Of a stretch of 64,000 bases of DNA, positions 43,647 through 52,352 are shown piece by piece. Location of the stretch: assembly GCA_964645155.1 (NCBI GenBank), contig CAZYBG010000008.1, positions 1-64,000 of the forward strand, in the 5' to 3' direction. This DNA comes from CAZYBG01 sp964645155. Its GTDB lineage: Bacteria; Pseudomonadota; Alphaproteobacteria; Rhodobacterales; Rhodobacteraceae. The notes beneath the pieces were generated by a model. The model did not search any database and was not told the origin of the DNA. It worked only from the letters and a program-made list of their open reading frames with translations. The position numbers were made by a program, and so were the translations under genes. The number at the start of each line of letters is the position of its first letter. Position 1 is the stretch's first letter.

Positions 43647-44383
43647 GGGACTGGCAGGGAAAGCGCTACTGGCTCGTCGGCGCGAGCGAGGGCCTCGGTC
43701 GCGCATTGGCGCACCGGATGAGCAGGCTGGGTGCCGAGCTTGTCCTGAGCGCCCGCAACTCCGACCGCCTGGATGAACTCGCGGCCGAGCTTCCCGGCAA
43801 GGCCCACGCGCTGACCATCGACGTACAGAGCCGCGACTCGGTCGAGGAGGCGGCGCGGGAAGCCGGCGAGATCGACGGCCTCGTCTATCTGGCCGGCGTG
43901 TACTGGCCGATGAAGGCCACCGAATGGAACGCCGACGAGGCCGAGACGATGGCCGACATCAATTTCCTCGGCGCGATCCGTACTTTGGGGGCGGTCATGC
44001 CCTCGTTCGTGGCGCGGGATCGCGGCCACATCGTGCTGACCGGCAGCCTTTCGGGGTTCCGCGGCCTGCCCGGTGCCATCGGCTACGGCGCCTCGAAGGC
44101 GGCAGTGATGTACCTCGCCGAAAGCATCAAGGCAGACCTGCGGGGCACGGGCATCGAGGTGCAGCTCGCCAATCCCGGCTTCATCAAGACCCGGCTCACC
44201 GACAAGAACGACTTCAAGATGCCGTTCCTGATGACGCCCGAGGAGGCGGCGCAGGAAATCGTCGAGCTGATGAGCTCGGATGCGTTCAAGCGGAACTTTC
44301 CCTGGGCGTTCGGCGCGATGTTCCGCGCCAGCCAGTTCCTGCCCGACTGGGCCTACTACCGGCTCTTCAGCGGCGCCCGCTGA
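43643..44383 (+). CDS. Short-chain dehydrogenase/reductase, sigma-E operon
   Basis: 246 residues from a GTG. Rossmann motif YWLVGASEGLGRALAHRMSR, the Ser of the active site in HIVLTGSLSGFRGLPGAIG with the YxxxK pair in GYGASKAAVMYLAES, and NPGFIKTRLTDKNDFKMPF. It is an NAD(P)-dependent oxidoreductase of unknown substrate and the last gene of the five-gene overlapping operon (counterpart of RSP_1087 by order). The C-terminus is basic-aromatic and may associate with membranes. Confidence 0.9.
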   Translation: MRDWQGKRYWLVGASEGLGRALAHRMSRLGAELVLSARNSDRLDELAAELPGKAHALTIDVQSRDSVEEAAREAGEIDGLVYLAGVYWPMKATEWNADEAETMADINFLGAIRTLGAVMPSFVARDRGHIVLTGSLSGFRGLPGAIGYGASKAAVMYLAESIKADLRGTGIEVQLANPGFIKTRLTDKNDFKMPFLMTPEEAAQEIVELMSSDAFKRNFPWAFGAMFRASQFLPDWAYYRLFSGAR

Positions 44384-44448
44384 CTGCGGGCTTGCCGACT
44401 CGCCGCGGCGCCGCGACACTCGGCCCCGCACTGTACCTGAGGACCGCC

Positions 44449-44847
44449 ATGCTCGAGATCAGTCCCGGAAAGGTCGCCTACATCGCCATCCTCGCGCGCG
44501 AGATCGACGTCAAGGTCGCGCCGTGGGACAACGAGGGCGACGATACCGACAGCGACGCGGGCGCGGTTCTCGAGGCGCATGCCGACGATCCGGCGGTGAT
44601 CCAGTTCCGCGAGTTCGTCGACGGCCTGAACGAGGACGAGGCGGCGAGCCTGGTGGCCGTGATGTGGATCGGTCGCGACACCTACACCGCCGACGACCTC
44701 GAGGAGGCGATCGAGACCGCGCGGTCCGAGGCGATCAACAGCACCTCCGACTATCTCCTCGGCGTGCCGTTGCTGGCCGACTACCTCGAGGCAGGGCTCG
44801 AATCGCTCGGCATCGACCCCGAGGAAGAGGAAGAGGAATTCTACTGA
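44449..44847 (+). CDS. DUF3775 family protein
   Basis: 132 residues, very acidic. Features: MLEISPGKVAYIAILAREID, a variable acidic stretch (VAPWDNEGDDTDSDAG), then LNEDEAASLVAVMWIGRDTY and the helix LEEAIETARSEAINSTSDYL, followed by PLLADYLEAGLESLGI and a poly-Glu end. This is DUF3775, a small cytoplasmic alphaproteobacterial protein of unknown function. It starts 65 bp after the SDR gene with GAGGACCGCC as ribosome site and is the last plus-strand gene before the convergent response regulator. Confidence 0.88.
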   Translation: MLEISPGKVAYIAILAREIDVKVAPWDNEGDDTDSDAGAVLEAHADDPAVIQFREFVDGLNEDEAASLVAVMWIGRDTYTADDLEEAIETARSEAINSTSDYLLGVPLLADYLEAGLESLGIDPEEEEEEFY

Positions 44848-44911
44848 ACCGGGCGCGTCCCGTGCCCCGGCGCCCATGCCCCGGCGTCGGCCGGGTCTGC
44901 CCGACGCGCGT

Positions 44912-45613
44912 TCAGATCCACGCCACCTCGCCGAGGAAGATGTAGCCGGCGCCATAGATCGTCTTGATCAGGCGCGGGTTTCGCGGGTCCTCGCCCAGTT
45001 TCTGGCGCAGGCGCGAGATGCGCACGTCCATCGCTCGGTCGAAGCTTTCGCCCGCCGCGCCGCCCAGCGCCTCCTGCATCTGCGCCCGCGAGATCAGCCG
45101 CTTCGGCGCTTCGAGGAAGAGCCGCAGCACCTCGCCCTCGGCATGGCTGAACGGCACTTCCGACCCTTCAGGGGCGACAAGCACGTACGAGGCGAAGCGC
45201 GCCTCCCAGCCCTCGAAACGGGCGGTCATCGGCGTGCGCGGCCCCTCGCGGCCCTTGCGCAGCCTGGCGCGCACCCGCGCGACCACCTCGGCCGGGTCGA
45301 ACGGCTTGATGATGTAGTCGTCGGCGCCAAGCTCGAGGCCCGTCACCCGGTCCTGGACCTGCGCGCGGCCGGAGATGATGATGATCGCCGCGCCGGATTC
45401 CAGCGCAAGCCGGTGCACCAGCGCAAGGCCGTCCCTGTCCGGCAGCCCGAGATCGACAAGGCAGACATCGGGCGTGGTCCGGCCGAGCGCCGCCTCGAAC
45501 TCCCGTGCGCGGGCGAAGACCTGGGTTCGGAACCCGGCCTCGGTCAGCGCCTCGGCCAGCATCAGCCGGATCTCCGGCTCGTCGTCGAGGATGGCTACAT
45601 AGGGTGCGCTCAT
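44912..45613 (-). CDS. OmpR-family response regulator
   Basis: 233 residues. Receiver domain: VAILDDEPEIRLMLAEALTE (acidic pair), VCLVDLGLPDRDGLALVH (phospho-Asp), IIIISGRAQ and GADDYIIKPF (Lys). The winged-helix output domain follows: FSHAEGEVLRLFLEAPKRLI, DRAMDVRISRLRQKLGEDPR and IKTIYGAGYIFLG. It should be phosphorylated by the kinase encoded 53 bp upstream on the same strand. It probably controls the divergent transport/ligase cluster, but its binding site is not evident. Confidence 0.93.
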   Translation of the reverse strand: MSAPYVAILDDEPEIRLMLAEALTEAGFRTQVFARAREFEAALGRTTPDVCLVDLGLPDRDGLALVHRLALESGAAIIIISGRAQVQDRVTGLELGADDYIIKPFDPAEVVARVRARLRKGREGPRTPMTARFEGWEARFASYVLVAPEGSEVPFSHAEGEVLRLFLEAPKRLISRAQMQEALGGAAGESFDRAMDVRISRLRQKLGEDPRNPRLIKTIYGAGYIFLGEVAWI

Positions 45614-45666
45614 GCCCTGCTCCCGACCGTGCCCCCGACCCCTGCGCGGGGCGCCCCGGACTGCCG

Positions 45667-47583
45667 TTATGCCGTGCGGTCGAGGAAGGCCGCAAGCTCG
45701 GCCCGGCTGAAGGGCTTGGCGAGAAGCGGCGCGCGCGCCGCCGCTGCCTCGCGCAGGGCATCTCCGGGCGGCAGCGACGACATCAACCTCGTTTCGGCCG
45801 CCCCCTTGCCGGCCAGGGCGGTCAGCAGGTCGATGCCGCTCCGACCGCCCCTGAGGGTGATGTCGGAAAGCACGAGGTCGATCCCGGGAATGTCGGCGAG
45901 GCGTTCGGCCTCGTCCACCGTCTCGGCCTCGATCACCGCATGGCCGAGCTCGATCAGCATCTCGCGCACCGACTGGCGGATCTCGGGGCTATCCTCGACC
46001 AGCAGCACAAGGCGCGGCTGCGCCGTTCCGGTGGCGTGCCGCAGCGGCAGGCGCAGCGTCACCTCGGCTCCGTGCGCCGTGTTCGCAAGCAGCACCCGCC
46101 CGCCGGCCAGCGACGTCAGGTCGTAGACCATCGAGAGGCCGAGGCCCGATCCTTCGCCGCCCTTGGTCGTGAAGAACGGATCGAGCGCCCGTTCGAGCGC
46201 CCCGTCGGAAAAGCCCGGGCCGGTGTCCGAGACGGTGATCTCGAGCCAGGTGTCGCGGACCGGAACCGCCTCGATCCGGATCGCGCCCGGGCCCGGGCCG
46301 ATCGCGTCGCGGGCATTCAGGACGAGATTGACCAGCGAATCCTGCAGCGAACCGGGGTCGATCAGCAGCGGCTGGGTCAGTGCCCTGGCCTCGACGTCGA
46401 GCACGACGCCCTCGGGCAGCGATGGCGCCGCAAGCGTGCGGAGATCGGCGAGAAACACCCGCATGTCGGTGGCAACCGGCCGCATCTCGCGCCGGCCCGA
46501 CATCTGCGCCAGCCGGTCCAGGAGCGTGCCGCCGCGCCGGGCCGCCGCGGTCGTCGCCGAGGTCAGGTCGCGGGCGCCGGCCGGCAGGCCGGGCAGCCGC
46601 TCCAGCCGGCTCTGCAAGCCGAGGATGATCGTCAGGAGGTTGGCGAAGTCATGGGCGAGCCCGGAGGTCAGCTGCGCCGCGAGTTCCCGCTTGCGCGCCT
46701 GCATCAGGCTTGCCCGTGCCTGCGTTTCCTCGGTGATGTCCATCGAGAGGATGTAGACGCCGTTGATCGGGCCGTCGCCGAGGCGGTCGGGGGTGAAGGC
46801 GGCGCGGACGCGCCGCGCGCTGTCGCTGTCGGTGAATTCGAAGACCGACGCCTCGCCGGCCAGCGCGGCGGCGAGATAGGGCTCGATCTTCGCGAACGTG
46901 TCTTCGCCCAGCGCCTCGCGCCCGGTCAGGCCGATGATGTTCGACGGCCGCCCCGGCATGATCGAAGACAGCCGCCGGTTCGAGTAGGTGTAGCGCAGGT
47001 CGCGCCCGACATGGGCGATGTGCGCCGGCATCATTTCCGCGGTGAGGCGCGTCCGCGCCTCCATCTCGGTCAGCTCGCGCTGAGCCTCCTCGAGCGCGGC
47101 ATTGGTCGCGGCCAGCGCCCGGTTCGTCTCCGAGAGCTGCTCGGCATGGGTGAGAAGCTGATCCGAAAGCTCTTCCGATCGTGCCCTCAGCAGCGCCTCC
47201 TGCCGCTTGATCGCGGTGATGTCGGTGTAGACGGCGACCCAGCCGCCCTGTTTCAGCGGGCTGCCCTCGACCGCGATCCACGTGCCGTCGGGGCGCCGGC
47301 GTTCCAGGTAGTGTGGCTGGAAGGTCCGCGCCTGATCGACGCGGAAGCGGATCGCCGCCTCGGCGTCGTCGACCGGTCCGTATTCGCCGCGCTCCACGAG
47401 ATAGCGGATCAGGTCGGCGAAATCCGATCCGGGGGTCACGAAACGCCCGGGCAGGTCGAACATCTCGCGGAAGCGCTGGTTGCAGATGGCAAGGCGCAGA
47501 TCGCTGTCGTAGATCGAAAGCGCCTGCTGGATCAGGTTCAGACCGGCCTCGGTCAGCTTCGATCGCGCGGCGTCCGGCAGCAT
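45667..47583 (-). CDS. Hybrid sensor histidine kinase with two PAS domains
   Basis: 638 residues, no membrane segment, so a soluble sensor. PAS 1 near residues 15-125 (LSIYDSDLRLAICNQRFREM), a coiled coil (LRARSEELSDQLLTHAEQLS), PAS 2 near 190-300, the dimerisation/H-box ELAAQLTSGLAHDFANLLTI (phospho-His), the HATPase with NLVLNARDAIGPG (N-box), VSDTGPGFSD (G1) and GGEGSGLGLSMVYDL (G2), and a C-terminal receiver (LVLLVEDSPEIRQSV, phospho-Asp in LVLSDITLRGGRSG). PAS_7-type domains suggest an aromatic or quinone-like ligand; unproven. It pairs with the response regulator downstream. Confidence 0.92.
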   Translation of the reverse strand: MLPDAARSKLTEAGLNLIQQALSIYDSDLRLAICNQRFREMFDLPGRFVTPGSDFADLIRYLVERGEYGPVDDAEAAIRFRVDQARTFQPHYLERRRPDGTWIAVEGSPLKQGGWVAVYTDITAIKRQEALLRARSEELSDQLLTHAEQLSETNRALAATNAALEEAQRELTEMEARTRLTAEMMPAHIAHVGRDLRYTYSNRRLSSIMPGRPSNIIGLTGREALGEDTFAKIEPYLAAALAGEASVFEFTDSDSARRVRAAFTPDRLGDGPINGVYILSMDITEETQARASLMQARKRELAAQLTSGLAHDFANLLTIILGLQSRLERLPGLPAGARDLTSATTAAARRGGTLLDRLAQMSGRREMRPVATDMRVFLADLRTLAAPSLPEGVVLDVEARALTQPLLIDPGSLQDSLVNLVLNARDAIGPGPGAIRIEAVPVRDTWLEITVSDTGPGFSDGALERALDPFFTTKGGEGSGLGLSMVYDLTSLAGGRVLLANTAHGAEVTLRLPLRHATGTAQPRLVLLVEDSPEIRQSVREMLIELGHAVIEAETVDEAERLADIPGIDLVLSDITLRGGRSGIDLLTALAGKGAAETRLMSSLPPGDALREAAAARAPLLAKPFSRAELAAFLDRTA

Positions 47584-47774
47584 CGGTCGTCCTCCGCCCC
47601 TACCGGTAGCGCCCGCACGGGCCTCGCGGAAGCCCTGTTACAATTTGCAAGGATTGCGACAAAGTCGCGAAAAGGTTGCGCGGCAAGCACGACCTGTCAG
47701 GCTTGGTGCGCCCCCCGACTCGGAGAGACGTCCGGGCGGGGCCGCCGGAAGGCCGGCACCGGGAGGATCGCCGT

Positions 47775-49748
47775 TTGGAGACGCAGCCGACGCTGGAAGG
47801 CGCGCCCACGTCCATCCCCGCGCTTCTCGCGCGGAACGCGCGCCGGTGCGGCGGCGCCCCCGCCTACCGCGAGAAGGAATTCGGCATCTGGCAGAGCTGG
47901 ACCTGGCGCGAGGTCGCGGGCGAGGTCGAGGCGCTGGCGCTGGGCTTTCTCGCGCTCGGGATGCGCCGGGGCGACTACGTCGCGATCATCGGCCGCAACC
48001 GGCCCGCGCTCTACTGGAGCATGGTCGCCGCCCAGTCGGTCGGCGCGGTGCCGGTGCCGCTCTACCACGACGCGGTGGCCGAGGAGATGGCCTATGTCCT
48101 CGACCATTGCGGTGCCCGCTTCGTCGTCGCCGAGGACCAGGAGCAGGTCGACAAGGTGATCGAGGTGCAGGACCGCGTGCACTGCATCGAGCATATCCTC
48201 TATCTCGATCCGCGCGGCCTGCGGAAGTACGACCATGCCCGGCTCCATGCGCTTGACGACATCGCGGCCGAAGGCCGCGCCGCGCACGGGCGGTTCGCGG
48301 CGGAGCTGAAGGCACGTACCGCGGCAATCGGCTACGACGACACCTGCGTGATGCTCTATACCTCGGGCACCACGGGCAAGCCCAAGGGCGTCGTCCTGTC
48401 GAACCGCAACATTATCGAGACCTCGAAGAACTCGGCAGAGTTCGACCGCCTTCGCCAGTCCGACGAGATCCTCGCCTACCTGCCGATGGCCTGGGTCGGC
48501 GACTTCATCTTCTCGGTCGGGCAGGCCTACTGGACCGGCTTCTGCACGAACTGCCCGGAATCGGCCGACACGATGATGACCGACCTGCGCGAGATCGGGC
48601 CGACCTACTTCTTCGCGCCGCCCCGCATCTTCGAGACGCTGCTCACCAACGTGATGATCCGCATGGAGGATGCGAGCCGCCTCAAGCGCTGGCTCTTCAG
48701 GGTGTTCATGGACCACGCCCGCCGCGTCGGCCCCGCGATCCTCGACGGCAAGCCGGTGGCCGGCCCGGACCGCGGCAAGTACGCGCTGGGCAACCTTCTC
48801 GTCTACGGCCCGCTGAAGAACACGCTGGGTCTTTCGAGGATCCGTGTCGCCTATACCGCGGGCGAGGCGATCGGCCCCGAGATCTTCGATTTCTACCGCG
48901 CGCTCGGCATCAACCTCAAGCAGCTCTACGGCCAGACCGAGGCGAGCGTCTTCATCACCCAGCAGCCCGACCACGAGGTGCGGCCCGATACGGTGGGCGT
49001 GCCTTCGCCGGGGGTGGAGATCCGCATCGCCCCGTCGGGCGAGGTCTTCTACCGCTCGCCAGGCGTCTTCGTGGAGTACTACAAGAACGCCGAAAGCACG
49101 GCCTCGACCAAGGACGCCGAAGGCTGGGTGGCGACCGGCGACGCGGGCTTCATCGAGGAGGCTACGGGGCACCTGCGCATCATCGACCGCGCGAAGGATG
49201 TCGGCAAGATGGCCGACGGTCGGCTGTTCGCGCCGAAATACGTCGAGAACAAGCTCAAGTTCTATCCCAACATCCTCGAGGCGGTGGTCTTCGGCGCGGG
49301 GCGGCAGATGTGCTGCGCCTTCGTCAACATCGACCTCACCGCCGTCGGCAACTGGGCCGAGCGGAGCAACCTCGCCTATTCCTCCTACCAGGAGCTCGCC
49401 CAGCACCCGAAGGTGCTCGACATGATCCAGTCCCATGTCGAGGAGGTGAACCGCTCCATCGCCGACGACGCGATGCTTTCGGGCTGCCAGATCCACCGCT
49501 TCCTCGTGCTGCACAAGGAGCTCGACGCCGACGACGGCGAGCTGACGCGGACGCGGAAGGTCCGCCGCCGGATCATCGAGGAGAAATACGCCGACCTGAT
49601 CGAGGCGCTCTATGGCGGCAGGGACAGCATCTACACCGAGACCGAGGTGACCTACGAGGACGGCCGGAAGGGAAAGATCAAGGCAACGCTGACGATCCGC
49701 GACGCGGCCGTGGTGGGCGCGGCAGGGCAGAGGATGGCGGCGGAATGA
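47775..49748 (+). CDS. AMP-forming acyl-CoA synthetase (long-chain type)
   Basis: 657 residues from a TTG at 47775 with GGGAGG 9 bases upstream; the frame stays open another 33 codons without a better site. ANL superfamily motifs: MLYTSGTTGKPKGVVLSNRN (P-loop), AYTAGEAIGPEIFDFYRALG, LKQLYGQTEASVFIT, WVATGDAGFIEEATGHLRII (adenine binding, hinge DRAKD) and LTRTRKVRRRIIEEKY (catalytic Lys). It activates a carboxylic acid to its CoA thioester with ATP. As first gene of a cluster with a complete LIV-type importer it probably activates the imported acid. Confidence 0.92.
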   Translation: METQPTLEGAPTSIPALLARNARRCGGAPAYREKEFGIWQSWTWREVAGEVEALALGFLALGMRRGDYVAIIGRNRPALYWSMVAAQSVGAVPVPLYHDAVAEEMAYVLDHCGARFVVAEDQEQVDKVIEVQDRVHCIEHILYLDPRGLRKYDHARLHALDDIAAEGRAAHGRFAAELKARTAAIGYDDTCVMLYTSGTTGKPKGVVLSNRNIIETSKNSAEFDRLRQSDEILAYLPMAWVGDFIFSVGQAYWTGFCTNCPESADTMMTDLREIGPTYFFAPPRIFETLLTNVMIRMEDASRLKRWLFRVFMDHARRVGPAILDGKPVAGPDRGKYALGNLLVYGPLKNTLGLSRIRVAYTAGEAIGPEIFDFYRALGINLKQLYGQTEASVFITQQPDHEVRPDTVGVPSPGVEIRIAPSGEVFYRSPGVFVEYYKNAESTASTKDAEGWVATGDAGFIEEATGHLRIIDRAKDVGKMADGRLFAPKYVENKLKFYPNILEAVVFGAGRQMCCAFVNIDLTAVGNWAERSNLAYSSYQELAQHPKVLDMIQSHVEEVNRSIADDAMLSGCQIHRFLVLHKELDADDGELTRTRKVRRRIIEEKYADLIEALYGGRDSIYTETEVTYEDGRKGKIKATLTIRDAAVVGAAGQRMAAE

Positions 49749-50380
49749 CGGCCGTGGCAGTCCTGGGGGCGAGCGGCGGGATCGGCAAGCGCGTCATCGC
49801 CCGCCTGCTTGCGCGGTCGCACGAGGTGATCGGGCAGACCCGGTCAGCCGGGAAGCTGGCCGAGTTCGGCGGCAGGGTCGAGGAGGTGGTCTTCGATCCG
49901 GCTGAACGGTCGGGCTACGGCGCGTTCCTGCGCCGCGCCGAGGCGGTGGTGTTTGCGCTCGGCGTCCGGACACTGGGCGGAACGACACTGTTTTCCGACG
50001 CGACGCGGGCGCTGCTCGCAGGCATGGCGTCGGCCGGGACGCGGCGGCTCGTCGCCATTACCGGCGTCGGCGCCGGGGAAACCCGCGGCCATGGCGGGTT
50101 CGTCTACAACCGTATTCTCTTTCCCCTGGTGACCCGGCGCATGTACGCCGACAAGGACCGCCAAGAGCGTCTGATCGCCGAAAGCGGCCTCGACTGGACC
50201 ATCGTCCGTCCCGCGCCGTTCAGCGGGCGGCAGCCCGTCGGGCCGCTTCGCGTCCACACCGGGATTCCGGACGGGCTGCAGCTGCGGGCGATCGGGCGCG
50301 ACGAGGTGGCGGACTTCATCGTCGCCGAGATCGAGACGCCCCGCCACACCCACGAACGGCCCTTCATCGGCCATGCGTGA
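49745..50380 (+). CDS. NAD(P)-binding atypical SDR (NmrA/YwnB-like)
   Basis: 211 residues; start overlaps the preceding stop (ATGA). Dinucleotide motif VAVLGASGGIGKRVIARLLA, then HEVIGQTRSAGKLAE, RRLVAITGVGAGETRGHGGF and LDWTIVRPAPFSGRQPVGPL. It lacks the Ser-Tyr-Lys catalytic set in the classical form, as is usual for atypical SDRs. It may be a quinone- or flavin-type reductase or a redox sensor. Its end overlaps the start of the LivG-like gene by 8 bp, so it is within the transport operon. Confidence 0.85.
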   Translation: MTAVAVLGASGGIGKRVIARLLARSHEVIGQTRSAGKLAEFGGRVEEVVFDPAERSGYGAFLRRAEAVVFALGVRTLGGTTLFSDATRALLAGMASAGTRRLVAITGVGAGETRGHGGFVYNRILFPLVTRRMYADKDRQERLIAESGLDWTIVRPAPFSGRQPVGPLRVHTGIPDGLQLRAIGRDEVADFIVAEIETPRHTHERPFIGHA

Positions 50381-51191
50381 CACCCCCGCCCCTACCTTCA
50401 CCTCAGACGGCCGCAAGATCGGCGGCGTGCTGATGGAGATGCGGAACATCACGCTGCGCTTCGGCGGCGTCACGGCGATCAAGGACATCTCGTTCGACAT
50501 CCGCGAGGGCGAGGTCCGGGCGATCATCGGGCCGAACGGCGCGGGCAAGTCCTCGATGCTGAACGTCGTCTCTGGCTTCTACCATCCGCAGGAGGGCGAG
50601 GTCTGGTTCCGCGGCCAGCGCCGCCCGCCGATGAAGCCGCATCAGGTCGCCCGCCTCGGCATCGCGCGGACCTTCCAGAACATCGCGCTGTTCGACGGGA
50701 TGAGCGTGCTCGACAACATCATGACCGGGCGGCTGACCCACATGACGGCCGGCCTGCTGGCGCAGGCGTTCTGGTGGGGGCGCGCGCAGCGGGAGGAGGT
50801 GGAGAACCGTGCGAAGGTGGAGCGGATCATCGACTTCCTCGAGATCCAGCACATCCGCAAGACGCCCGTCGGCCGCCTGCCCTACGGGCTCAAGAAGCGG
50901 GTCGAGCTTGCCCGGGCGCTGGCGGCCGAGCCGAAGCTCCTCCTCCTCGACGAGCCGATGGCCGGCATGAACGTCGAGGAGAAGGAGGACATGTCCCGCT
51001 TCATCCTTGATGTGAACGACGAATTCGGCACCACAATCGCGCTGATCGAGCACGACATGGGGGTGGTGATGGACCTGAGCGACCGGGTGGTGGTGATGGA
51101 TTACGGCCGCAAGATCGGCGACGGCACGCCCGACGAGGTGCGGACCAACCAGGCGGTGATCGACGCCTATCTGGGGGTGGCCCATGACTGA
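50373..51191 (+). CDS. ABC transporter ATPase, LivG-like
   Basis: 272 residues. Walker A AIIGPNGAGKSSMLNVVSGF, Q-loop IARTFQNIALFDGMSVLDNI, Walker B KLLLLDEPMAGMNVEEKED, H-loop TIALIEHDMGVVMDLS. The signature motif is unusual: RLPYGLKKRVELARALA instead of LSYGQQRRLEIA. It belongs to the hydrophobic amino acid transporter (HAAT/Liv) group. With LivF-like (54867), LivH (51273), LivM (52353) and the binding protein (53475) it makes a complete importer. The stop is 81 bp before the LivH start; the gap carries an 11-bp repeat array. Confidence 0.94.
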   Translation: MRDTPAPTFTSDGRKIGGVLMEMRNITLRFGGVTAIKDISFDIREGEVRAIIGPNGAGKSSMLNVVSGFYHPQEGEVWFRGQRRPPMKPHQVARLGIARTFQNIALFDGMSVLDNIMTGRLTHMTAGLLAQAFWWGRAQREEVENRAKVERIIDFLEIQHIRKTPVGRLPYGLKKRVELARALAAEPKLLLLDEPMAGMNVEEKEDMSRFILDVNDEFGTTIALIEHDMGVVMDLSDRVVVMDYGRKIGDGTPDEVRTNQAVIDAYLGVAHD

Positions 51192-51222
51192 CCGAGGGGC
51201 GCCCCGGGGGGCGGCACAAGAC

Positions 51223-51255
51223 GTACACAGGCTGTACACCGCCTGTACACCGCAG
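51223..51255 (+). repeat. Three direct GTACAC repeats with 11-bp period upstream of livH-like gene
   Basis: GTACAC begins at 51223, 51234 and 51245, exactly 11 bp apart, each followed by a 5-base GC-rich filler (AGGCT, CGCCT, CGCAG). It lies within the 81-bp gap between the LivG-like and LivH-like genes. The regular phasing on one DNA face suggests binding sites, or a slippage-derived tandem repeat. Confidence 0.55.
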
Positions 51256-51272
51256 GCCGGGGGCGCACGCTG

Positions 51273-52259
51273 ATGCCCGACACGCTCCTCTTCGCCGCCG
51301 AGGTCACGCTGAACGGGCTGATGGCCGGCGTGATGTACGCGCTCGTCGCGCTCGGCTTCGTGCTGATCTTCAAGGCCTCCGGCATCTTCAACTACGCCCA
51401 GGGCGTCATGGCGCTCTTCGCCGCGCTCACCCTGGTCGGCATCCAGCAGGGGCAGGTGCCCTTCGCGCACCTGATCAACGCCGCCTTCGGCACCAGCATC
51501 CACCATTTCGGCTGGACCGTGCCGGCGCTGGCCGCGATCGCGCTGACGGTGCTGGTGATGGTCGCGCTTGCCATCCTGGTGGAGCGGCTGGTGCTGAAGC
51601 ACCTGGTCAACCAGGAGCCGATCATCCTGTTCATGGCGACGATCGGCCTTGCCTACTTCCTAGAGGGGCTGGGCGACGTGATGTGGGGCGCTGACATCAA
51701 GCGGCTCGACGTCGGCCTGCCGCAGGGCATCAACGAGGTGATCGACGAGGCGACCTTCGACCTCTTCGGCTACGGCTTCTTCATCGACAACCTCGACCTC
51801 GTCGCGACGGTCATCGCCGCCGGCCTGGTGCTGTCGCTGATGATCTACAGCCAGTATTCGCGCGACGGCCGGGCGCTGCGCGCGGTCGCCGACGACCATC
51901 AGGCCGCGCTCTCGGTCGGCATCTCGCTGCGCTACATCTGGATCCTGGTCTGGTCGATCGCGGGCTTCGTCGCGCTGGTCGCCGGGATCATGTGGGGCAC
52001 CAAGCTCGGCGTGCAGTTCTCGCTGAGCCTGATCGCGCTCAAGGCGCTGCCGGTGCTGATGCTGGGCGGCTTCACCTCGATCCCCGGCGCGATCGTCGGC
52101 GGGCTGATCATCGGCATGGGCGAGAAGCTGTTCGAGTTCTTCGCCGGCCCGCTGATCGGCGGCGCGACCGAGAACTGGTTCGCCTACGTGCTGGCACTCC
52201 TCTTCCTCGTGTTCCGGCCGCAGGGCCTGTTCGGCGAGAAGATCATCGAGAGGGTGTGA
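51273..52259 (+). CDS. ABC transporter permease, LivH-like
   Basis: 328 residues, about eight membrane helices. LivH-type motifs: LNGLMAGVMYALVALGFVLI at the start, FKASGIFNYAQGVMALFAAL, FMATIGLAYFLEGLGDVMWG and the EAA-like IALKALPVLMLGGFTSIPGA, plus the C-terminal FLVFRPQGLFGEKI. It forms the membrane channel with the LivM-like protein. Substrates of such systems include branched-chain amino acids, amides and aromatic acids. Confidence 0.94.
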   Translation: MPDTLLFAAEVTLNGLMAGVMYALVALGFVLIFKASGIFNYAQGVMALFAALTLVGIQQGQVPFAHLINAAFGTSIHHFGWTVPALAAIALTVLVMVALAILVERLVLKHLVNQEPIILFMATIGLAYFLEGLGDVMWGADIKRLDVGLPQGINEVIDEATFDLFGYGFFIDNLDLVATVIAAGLVLSLMIYSQYSRDGRALRAVADDHQAALSVGISLRYIWILVWSIAGFVALVAGIMWGTKLGVQFSLSLIALKALPVLMLGGFTSIPGAIVGGLIIGMGEKLFEFFAGPLIGGATENWFAYVLALLFLVFRPQGLFGEKIIERV

Positions 52260-52305
52260 CGGGAATGCCTTGGACCCTTCATCCTGTCGCAAATACTCCG
52301 GGGGT

Positions 52306-52324
52306 CCGGGGGCGGCGCCCCCGG
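52306..52324. repeat. GC-rich REP-like hairpin between livH- and livM-like genes
   Basis: CCGGGGGC (52306-52313), loop GGC, GCCCCCGG (52317-52324), preceded by AAATACTCCGGGGGT. Sequences of this form (AAATACTCCGGGGG followed by a hairpin) are, from memory, common intergenic repeats in Rhodobacterales. Only one copy is seen in this window. Confidence 0.5.
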
Positions 52325-52352
52325 CCCTGCCACCCGGCCGGGAGGTGATCTG

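Noticed and set aside
47641..47680. TTTGCAA-like motif resembling a PccR/RamB short-chain acyl-CoA regulator site upstream of the acyl-CoA synthetase
   Set aside because: Only one half-site is convincing; the second (TTGCGACAAA) deviates, and the expected spacing is not met.
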